Part shown: positions 58,441-64,000 of the stretch, in pieces
Numbering within the stretch: position 1 is the first letter of the stretch
How the letters are laid out: each line of letters starts with the position of its first letter
Assembly (NCBI GenBank): GCA_040752355.1
Contig: JBFMHE010000012.1
Location: 1-64,000 of the forward strand
DNA: 64,000 nt
Source: Nitrospirota bacterium
Lineage (GTDB): Bacteria; Nitrospirota; Thermodesulfovibrionia; Thermodesulfovibrionales; Dissulfurispiraceae
Direction: 5' to 3'
Notes under the pieces: model-generated
Seen by the model: only the letters and a program-made list of their open reading frames with translations
Told to the model about the DNA's origin: nothing
Database searches by the model: none
Translations under genes and position numbers: made by a program

Positions 58441-59499
58441 TCAGAGGGCCGAAGTGATCCTTTCTATCTCTTTCTTGATGATCGCTTCGGCGACTTCGGG
58501 GACGACCCTGTTGACGCTAGCCGTAATCTCGTTGCGGAGATAGGCGGAGATATCTTTCACCAGCTCCCGGGAGACCTCCTCGACAATGGCCGAGGCGATG
58601 CCGGGGAGCGCACGGTCCGCGGCATCCCTGAAGGCTGCCGAGAGGTGCGGGACCATCGAGCTGTTCAGCACCGCGGCGACCCTGCTCTCCAGAATCTCCC
58701 GCATCATGGCGGCAATGTCGTCTTTCGAAGGGACCTCGATCGGGAGCCCTGCAGTACCCGCAACGGCTCTTCCCGTTGGAGGAGCTGCTTCGGCCGATGC
58801 CGTTATAGACACCGCCGCGCTCTCTTCGGCCATCGCGGCGCTCAGTTCCTCCTCGAATCCCCTGGCGGTCTCTGCGAGCGCTACTTTCGCCTCATACTCC
58901 TCATCCCCAGTGTCGCACGCCGATTCCTGAGTCCCTGTCTCTCCTGCCGGGGCCTCCTCCTCGATAACAGGCAGCTCATCATCCCAGCGCGGCTCCTTCG
59001 ACTCCGGAGCGCCGGCTTCCATGGGTCCGCCAGCTGCCGCAGCCCCCCCCTGCAGTACGTCCTCCGCTCCCCCCGTGGAGGCCTGTTCCATTTCCTGGAG
59101 CATCTGGGGCTCGGACATCTGCGGAGGAACGGCGCTGACCAGCAGCGCTTTTACCTTGCTGATGAGTTCCTGTGACTCGAAGGGTTTGATGATGAAATCA
59201 TCGGCGCCGACGGTCTTCGCGTATTCCTCGTCGAAGGGCTCGAATGCCCCGGCGAGAAGAATGACCGGGATATGGACGGTCGTCATGTTGTTCTTTATCT
59301 TTTCGCAGAGCTGATACCCATTGACCTTCGGCATCTCGATATCGGCAAGGACGATATCGGGGGTGAAAGAAGCAAGCGCCTCGAGGGCCTGCTCGCCGTC
59401 GTTCACCGCTTTGATCTCGAAATTCTCGTGTACGAGAACGAGCTCTACCACTTTCTGGATGGTGAGGCTGTCGTCGGCGAGCAGCAGTTTATTGAGCAT
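58441..59499 (-). CDS. Response regulator with long C-terminal extension
   Basis: The 352-residue protein has an N-terminal receiver domain (LLADDS, phospho-Asp in VLADIEMPKVNG, Lys in IIKPFE). An acidic, Ala/Glu/Pro-rich linker (about 125-245) and a helical C-terminal region follow (about 250-350, EILESRVAAVLNSSM then KDISAYLRNEITASV). There is no DNA-binding or enzymatic output domain I can identify. It could work through protein contacts, for example in motility or polarity control. No kinase gene is adjacent. Confidence 0.82.
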   Translation of the reverse strand: MLNKLLLADDSLTIQKVVELVLVHENFEIKAVNDGEQALEALASFTPDIVLADIEMPKVNGYQLCEKIKNNMTTVHIPVILLAGAFEPFDEEYAKTVGADDFIIKPFESQELISKVKALLVSAVPPQMSEPQMLQEMEQASTGGAEDVLQGGAAAAGGPMEAGAPESKEPRWDDELPVIEEEAPAGETGTQESACDTGDEEYEAKVALAETARGFEEELSAAMAEESAAVSITASAEAAPPTGRAVAGTAGLPIEVPSKDDIAAMMREILESRVAAVLNSSMVPHLSAAFRDAADRALPGIASAIVEEVSRELVKDISAYLRNEITASVNRVVPEVAEAIIKKEIERITSAL

Positions 59500-59611
59500 C
59501 CCTATTCTCCACGCTTGTTTCTCTCGCGTCTCTCCCGTTTCTCTTCCCCCGTTCCCCGGGGGGCAATCCTTTGCGACAATGGACAGATTTTAGAGAGATA
59601 CCCTGAATTTG

Positions 59612-59983
59612 TCAAGATTTTTTCTTGCCGCGGTAGTCCTCTATCGCTTTCTTGAGCGCATCGGCGCCGAGGTTGGAGCAGTGCATCTTCTGCGGAGGCA
59701 GGCCGCCCAGCTCCTGGGCCACCGCCTCCTTGGATATGGCGAGCGCCTCATCGAGGGTCTTTCCCTTGACCATCTCGGTGATCATGCTGCTCACGGCAAT
59801 GGCGGCGCCGCAGCCGAAGGTCCTGAACTTCGCATCGACGATACGGTCGTTCTCGACCTTTATGAAGAGCTGCATGGCATCGCCGCAGGTCGGGTTGCCC
59901 TCCATACCGACGCCGTCGGCATCCGGCATCTCCCCGACATTCCGGGGGTTCATGAAATGGTCCATCACCTTCGGTGAGTACAT
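59612..59983 (-). CDS. IscU/NifU-type Fe-S scaffold
   Basis: The 123-residue scaffold has the three cluster cysteines in NPTCGDAM, FGCGAAI and MHCSNLG, along with the conserved Asp beside the first. The ATG at 59983 follows AAAGGAGG. It is the last gene of the Rrf2-TusA-IscS-like-IscU unit. In this operon the sulfur donor lacks its PLP lysine, so the scaffold may receive sulfur from sulfide or another source. Confidence 0.92.
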   Translation of the reverse strand: MYSPKVMDHFMNPRNVGEMPDADGVGMEGNPTCGDAMQLFIKVENDRIVDAKFRTFGCGAAIAVSSMITEMVKGKTLDEALAISKEAVAQELGGLPPQKMHCSNLGADALKKAIEDYRGKKKS

Positions 59984-60047
59984 CGTCTGACCTCCTTTTT
60001 CTGGCTTTAAATGGCTCTCGTGCTGCCACAATCAAACAGCCGCATGG

Positions 60048-61244
60048 TCACCCCGTATAACAGAGGTCTCCTTTTTCACCTTCTCCCCATCCCTTTGCAA
60101 AGGGCGACATCTCCCGCAGCCGCGTAATCACCTGCGGAAACTCGGTGAGACAGTACTCTATATCCTCCCTGCTGTTGTCCTTTCCGAGGCTGAAGACGAC
60201 CGACCCCTGGGCCAGGGCAGTAGGGACGCCGAGGGAGAGGAGAACAGGAGACGACTTGAGCGCCTTGGACGAGCAGGCGGAGCCGCTCGCCACGTAGATC
60301 CCCTTCATCGAGAGCATGAGGAGCATCGCCTCCCCTTCGATGAACTCGACGACAAAGCTCGCGTGGTGCGGCAGCCGCTGCTCGGGATGGCCGGTCAGAT
60401 AGACATTCGGTATCTTCAGGATGCCCTCGGTCAGGGCATTACGCAGGGCCGTAACGTGCCGTATCCTGTCGTTCAGCTCCTTCCGGGCAAGCGCTGCGGC
60501 AACGCCCATGCCGACGACGGCAGGCACATTCTCGGTGCCGGCCCGTCTGCCTCCTTCCTGGATGCCGCCGTAGATGAGGGGGACGATCCTCAGTCCCTCC
60601 CTCACATAGAGGGCGCCGGCGCCCTTGGGCCCGTAGAACTGGTGGGCGGCCATGCTGAGGAGATCGACGCCCAGCTCCTTGACATCCACCGGTACAGTGC
60701 CGGTGGTCGCCACGCCGTCGGCGTGCATGATGATTTTCCGCTCCTTCGCTATAGCGGCGATCTCCTTAATGGGCTCGATCGTCCCTATCTCGCTGCTCGC
60801 ATGGGTTATCGAGATGAGCACCGTCTCTTTCGTGATCGCGTTCCTTACCGTTTCGGGATCGACCACGCCCTGCTTGTCCACGGGCAGATAGGTCACCACG
60901 AAGCCGCTCTTTTCGAGGAAACGGGCGGTATTCAGGATCGAGTGGTGCTCGACCTTCGAAACGATGATGTGTTTGCCCTGGGTCTGCTTAGCGAGGGCTA
61001 TGCCCCTCAGGGCGAAGTTGTTCGCCTCGGCGCCGCTGGCGGTAAACACGATTGTCGACGGTTTGGCGTTGATCAGGAAGGCGACCTCCTCACGCGCTTT
61101 CTCGATCGCATCCCGGGCATTCATCCCGAGATCGTAGACGCTCAGGGGATTGCCGAAATTCTCCTTGAAATAGGGCATCATCGCATCGAGCGCTTCCGGA
61201 CGCAACGGGTTCGTCGCCACATGATCGAAATAACACTTCCTCAT
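60048..61244 (-). CDS. IscS/NifS-like protein lacking the PLP lysine
   Basis: The 398-residue protein matches class I cysteine desulfurases over its whole length (ASGAEANNFALRG, KVEHHSIL, MHADG, FYGPKGAGALY, AGTENVP). The mobile active-site Cys is present (GSACSSKAL, Cys324). The residue that should be the PLP Schiff-base Lys is Gln202 (HQFYGPKG; codon CAG), and the Gln that normally contacts the PLP ring is Ala179 (DGVA). PLP-dependent desulfurase activity is therefore doubtful. The archaeal Archaeoglobus IscS is a known natural lysine-less case. GAGGAGAGGG precedes the ATG. Confidence 0.9.
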   Translation of the reverse strand: MRKCYFDHVATNPLRPEALDAMMPYFKENFGNPLSVYDLGMNARDAIEKAREEVAFLINAKPSTIVFTASGAEANNFALRGIALAKQTQGKHIIVSKVEHHSILNTARFLEKSGFVVTYLPVDKQGVVDPETVRNAITKETVLISITHASSEIGTIEPIKEIAAIAKERKIIMHADGVATTGTVPVDVKELGVDLLSMAAHQFYGPKGAGALYVREGLRIVPLIYGGIQEGGRRAGTENVPAVVGMGVAAALARKELNDRIRHVTALRNALTEGILKIPNVYLTGHPEQRLPHHASFVVEFIEGEAMLLMLSMKGIYVASGSACSSKALKSSPVLLSLGVPTALAQGSVVFSLGKDNSREDIEYCLTEFPQVITRLREMSPFAKGWGEGEKGDLCYTG

Positions 61245-61275
61245 ACCCTCTCCTCATCGAGCGATCAGCCGACCG

Positions 61276-61533
61276 CTATCGGCTTTCAGCTGTTTTTCTC
61301 ACGTAAAACTTATAGTAATCCTCGTCCTCATCCAGGCCGATGAATTCGTTGCCCGTGCGTACGCACCATTGCGGGATATCTTCGAGTGCGCCGTCGTAAT
61401 CGGTAAGGATTTCGAGCACCTGGCCCCTCTCGAGCCCCTTGATCATCTCGTCGAGCTTGAGGAGATGCATGGGACACATCATATAGACGATATCGGCGGT
61501 GACGTCTGCCTTGATTCCCTGGACGAATTTCAT
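61276..61533 (-). CDS. TusA/SirA-like sulfur carrier
   Basis: The 85-residue protein has the TusA/SirA fold pattern (CPMHLLKLDEMIKGLERGQVLEI, then DIPQW). The usual CPxP motif is CPMH, keeping the reactive Cys but not the second Pro. Such proteins relay persulfide sulfur. It lies between the Rrf2 regulator and the IscS-like gene, so it probably handles sulfur for cluster assembly. Confidence 0.82.
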   Translation of the reverse strand: MKFVQGIKADVTADIVYMMCPMHLLKLDEMIKGLERGQVLEILTDYDGALEDIPQWCVRTGNEFIGLDEDEDYYKFYVRKTAESR

Positions 61534-61541
61534 ATCTCAGC

Positions 61542-61994
61542 TTAAGATACTTGAGCTTTTTTGTCAACTTTTATGCGCAGTTTTCCCACGTCGCCCGAGA
61601 CAAGGTCCTTGAGCGTAATGGTCTTCAGGAAGCCCTCTATCTGCTGCCCGAGGGCTTTCCAGAGCAGATGAGTGACGCAGTTGTCGGCCCGGACACAGCC
61701 CTCATCGGGATCGAGGCACGACGTGATCGCCACCGGTCCTTCCAGCTCATCCAGGATCGCGGCGATGCTTATCTTCTCGGGCCTCTTGCTCAGGAGATAG
61801 CCGCCGCCCGGTCCCTTTACGCTCCTGACGATCTCGGCTTTCCGGAGCTTGTTCAGGATCTGCTCAAGATAGGCGACCGAAACGTCCTGACGCTCGGCGA
61901 TCTCCTTGATCGTCACCGGCGTCTCCGGATACCCCTTCGCGATCTCGTACATGGCCCGGACCCCGTACTGCCCCTTTGTCGATAGCCTCAACAT
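61542..61994 (-). CDS. Rrf2-family (IscR-like) regulator
   Basis: The 150-residue protein has an N-terminal winged helix (LSTKGQYGVRAMYEIA, VSVAYLEQILNKLR) and three cysteines at about 93-104 (CLDPDEGCVRADNC), as needed to hold an Fe-S cluster. It is the first gene of the iscS-like/iscU unit and probably represses it when clusters are abundant. There is no Shine-Dalgarno sequence, and the promoter predicts a start at or next to the ATG. Confidence 0.9.
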   Translation of the reverse strand: MLRLSTKGQYGVRAMYEIAKGYPETPVTIKEIAERQDVSVAYLEQILNKLRKAEIVRSVKGPGGGYLLSKRPEKISIAAILDELEGPVAITSCLDPDEGCVRADNCVTHLLWKALGQQIEGFLKTITLKDLVSGDVGKLRIKVDKKAQVS

Positions 61995-62000
61995 CAGTCT

Positions 62001-62029
62001 ATGCTATAAAACCCTAGTGGCTTTGTCAA
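62001..62029 (-). promoter_or_regulatory. Sigma-70-type promoter of the Fe-S operon
   Basis: On the minus strand TTGACA (62029-62024) and TAGCAT (62006-62001) are 17 bases apart. Initiation would fall on or beside the ATG at 61994, so the transcript is probably leaderless. ATACTTGAC at its upstream edge resembles the start of an IscR-type site. Confidence 0.65.
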
Positions 62030-62139
62030 GTATTACGACTGTAAGGAAAGGCAACTCTCTTGTAAAAGCCTTTTACGCTCCGGTGCACCAGGCAAGGGAT
62101 CGGAAAGGAAAATACCTTATCCCCCAGGAGCGCATCTCC

Positions 62140-62155
62140 TGGCATCGCTATTGCA
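62140..62155 (+). promoter_or_regulatory. Sigma-54 promoter of the secreted repeat gene
   Basis: TGGCATCGCTATTGCA matches the -24/-12 consensus; its start would be near 62168, about 95 bases before the ATG. A small hairpin (CAGGAG/CTCCTG, 62125-62141) overlaps the -24 end and a 7-base inverted repeat (62119-62125, 62166-62172) brackets the box. It resembles the kinase promoter at 27970 (TGGCAT...TATTGCA) more than the oxidase promoters. Confidence 0.7.
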
Positions 62156-62261
62156 TCGTTATCGTGGGGGATTCTGACATGTGCCGGCCTCACATCACGG
62201 CGCGCAGGGGTTACCAATCATTGTCATCGGCCTTTTCCAGGGCTGAAAGGGGGAGATTCGT

Positions 62262-64000
62262 ATGGGTATCGTACATCGACATCGGCAACGAGCTCTTGCA
62301 TTTTGCCTGCTCGGCTTACTTCTGCTCATCCCCGCCGTCGCCTCCGCAGCATGGGACCTGACTACCGTGGACAGCGCCGTGGATGCGGACTACACCTCGG
62401 TCGCCGTCGACAAAAATAACAAAATCCACATCAGCTACTACGACACTGCAAGCGGCAATCTCAAGTACGCCACGAATGCAGCGGGCTTCTGGGCAAGCAT
62501 GACCCTCGACTCAGTAGGAGACGTGGGCAGGTACACCTCCATAGCCGTGGATTCGACGAACAAGGTGCACATCAGCTATATGGATTACGGCGGAGGAAAC
62601 CTCAAGTACGTCACCAACGCCTCGGGGACCTGGGTCGCCTCGGTGATCGACACGTACGGCGATACCGGATGGGGCACCTCGATCGCCATAGACAGGAACA
62701 ACAAGGTGCACATCGGTTATTTCGAGATATGGTTCGGCTCCCTGAGGTATGCGACCAACGCCTCGGGCGCGTGGGCAACTGCCGACGTAGTACGCGGGAA
62801 TATGCTCGAGAGAGAGAGCACGTCGATTGCGGTCGATGGAAACATCAAGGCCTATATCGTTCTGGACGGCAGCAACAGCTACTACACAAACGCCCCGGGG
62901 ACCTGGACCTCGATCCCCTTCGCCGGCGGAGCATTCGATTACTACTACCCGTCGATCCGGGTGGATTCAGCCAACAAGGTGCATATCAGCTATGCAGAGC
63001 TCGACAGCAGCATGAATAACTCGTATCTCAAGTATGCAACGAATGCTTCGGGCTCCTGGGCTACAGCAATAATAGAGAGCGCACCGTATCCCGGCGTGTA
63101 TTACAGCACCTCCCTGTCGCTCGACATCCACAATAAAGCCCACATTACCTATGATAAGTATATTCATGATGACTATCTTCAAGGAGGGGTGAGGTATGCC
63201 GCGAACGCTACCGGTGCGTGGGTCATCTCGGCAGTAGAGGGCGCCTTTGACTCTTTGCGTTACCCCTCGATCGCCGTTGACAAGAACGGTGCGGCGCATA
63301 TCAGCCTCTCCGGCGCAGGCCTGCAGTACGCGACCAATGCCGCAACAGCCGACCTCATCATCGACAACCGCGATACGGCCACCACCTCGCGGACCGGCGC
63401 CTGGCATGTATCGAGCGGGCCGGATCCCTACGCCGCCGACTCCCTCTGGAGCAACGGCGGGTTCACCTTCAGCTGGCACTTCACTCCTCCCACTACCGGC
63501 AGCCGCGAGGTGGCGATGTGGTGGACCGCCATGCCTTCCCGGGGCAGCCGTATCCCGGTCGATATCCAGCACGCAGGAGGAACCGCGAGGGTCTATGTCA
63601 ACCAGCAGGCCAACGGTGGCAAATGGAACACGCTCGGCACCTTCACCTTCCAGGCGGGGATACGCTACAAGGTGACCATTGTAGCGCAGGCATATCCTAC
63701 CACTACCTGCGCCGACGCCGTAAAGGTCAGTTCTGTCACGCCAGACCTCATCATCGACAACCGTGACACTGCCAGCACCTCACGCACCGGTACCTGGTAT
63801 ATTTCGGGCGCTCCCGACCCGTACGGCCCGGACTCCCTCTACAGCCGCGACGGATCGACCTTCAGCTGGTATTTCAGACCAACCGAGAACGGCGAGAGGG
63901 GTGTTTCGATGTGGTGGACCCAGTGGCCCTCGCGGAGTACGACCATTCCGGTCGATATCGAGCACGCCTTCGGAACCGCACGGGTCACCATCAACCAGCT
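62262..64000 (+). CDS. Large secreted repeat protein (3' end outside window)
   Basis: An uninterrupted reading frame from the ATG at 62262 (GGGGGAG upstream) runs to the window end, giving at least 579 residues. It has a signal peptide (about 10-30, ending ASA). Six or seven propeller-like repeats of about 45 residues follow, with the pattern SIAVDxxNKVHISY...LKYATNASGxW. From about residue 360 there are larger repeats of about 125 residues (LIIDNRD, then TGxW, FSWxF, MWWT, VDIxHxxGxARV and NQ). The latter resembles golvesin/xanthan-lyase-type carbohydrate-binding beta-sandwich modules. An extracellular, possibly surface- or polysaccharide-binding role is inferred. Confidence 0.8.
   Translation, partial: MGIVHRHRQRALAFCLLGLLLLIPAVASAAWDLTTVDSAVDADYTSVAVDKNNKIHISYYDTASGNLKYATNAAGFWASMTLDSVGDVGRYTSIAVDSTNKVHISYMDYGGGNLKYVTNASGTWVASVIDTYGDTGWGTSIAIDRNNKVHIGYFEIWFGSLRYATNASGAWATADVVRGNMLERESTSIAVDGNIKAYIVLDGSNSYYTNAPGTWTSIPFAGGAFDYYYPSIRVDSANKVHISYAELDSSMNNSYLKYATNASGSWATAIIESAPYPGVYYSTSLSLDIHNKAHITYDKYIHDDYLQGGVRYAANATGAWVISAVEGAFDSLRYPSIAVDKNGAAHISLSGAGLQYATNAATADLIIDNRDTATTSRTGAWHVSSGPDPYAADSLWSNGGFTFSWHFTPPTTGSREVAMWWTAMPSRGSRIPVDIQHAGGTARVYVNQQANGGKWNTLGTFTFQAGIRYKVTIVAQAYPTTTCADAVKVSSVTPDLIIDNRDTASTSRTGTWYISGAPDPYGPDSLYSRDGSTFSWYFRPTENGERGVSMWWTQWPSRSTTIPVDIEHAFGTARVTINQ

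Noticed and set aside
62119-62172. Riboswitch in the leader of the last gene
   Set aside because: The inverted repeats overlap the sigma-54 box and the predicted start, so most of the structure would not be transcribed.
1-64000. CRISPR arrays, tRNA or rRNA genes, transposases
   Set aside because: None was seen: no regularly spaced direct repeats, no cloverleaf sequences and no transposase-like proteins.

Overview
The window is GC-rich bacterial DNA, apart from a visibly AT-richer polysaccharide block in the first ~4.7 kb. Selenocysteine formate dehydrogenase, a tungsten-type aldehyde oxidoreductase, many sigma-54 promoters and sigma-54 activators, heme-motif periplasmic proteins and an Rrf2-type iron-sulfur operon suggest an anaerobic or microaerobic, diderm, respiratory bacterium of the Nitrospirota or Desulfobacterota kind. 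That placement is inference; no rRNA or tRNA gene was seen.

Layout. 1-4.6 kb: exopolysaccharide genes (flippase, secreted TIM-barrel protein, UDP-glucose 4-epimerase, UDP-xylose synthase-like). 4.8-8.4 kb: two secreted proteins sharing a calcium-loop repeat domain, behind a sigma-54 promoter. 8.7-18.7 kb: a sigma-54 operon reading leftwards: a giant 1698-residue multicopper oxidase, a beta-propeller protein, two SCO copper chaperones and a cytochrome c / periplasmic-binding-protein fusion. 19.0-21.8 kb: a rightward SCO plus cytochrome-binding-protein pair, bounded by two inverted copies of a palindromic repeat. 21.8-24.7 kb: a pair of multicopper oxidases (one Tat-exported) with its own sigma-54 promoter. 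25-36 kb: regulators, comprising an orphan PAS-AAA activator that lacks the GAFTGA loop, a histidine kinase whose phosphoacceptor His is Gln, a MASE3 kinase with a frameshifted NtrC-type regulator, a second kinase/NtrC-type pair, and a DsbC-like protein. 36-40.4 kb: scpB, a LysM-NlpC/P60 hydrolase, an ASKHA reductive-activator ATPase and an M48 protease. 40.4-51.3 kb: molybdo/tungstopterin genes (moeA-PBP, moaD), aldehyde oxidoreductase, a broken alcohol dehydrogenase, fdhE and a three-subunit Sec-formate dehydrogenase. 51.6-59.5 kb: bactofilin, M23 peptidase, purM, nadC, valS and a response regulator. 59.6-62 kb: iscU, an IscS-like protein without the PLP lysine, a TusA-like protein and an Rrf2 regulator. 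62.3-64 kb: the start of a large secreted repeat protein, again behind a sigma-54 site.

The most unusual part is 4.8-28 kb. Three promoters share one architecture: palindromic CTGCCAC/GTGGCAG sites, an ATTAA-N6-TTAAT element and a -24/-12 box. They drive secreted repeat proteins, a MofA/MnxG-sized multicopper oxidase operon and a multicopper oxidase pair. I read this as a co-regulated extracytoplasmic metal- or copper-oxidase system in which SCO chaperones load copper and heme-binding-protein fusions act as electron or ligand partners. Manganese oxidation is the obvious hypothesis, but it is not proved by sequence.
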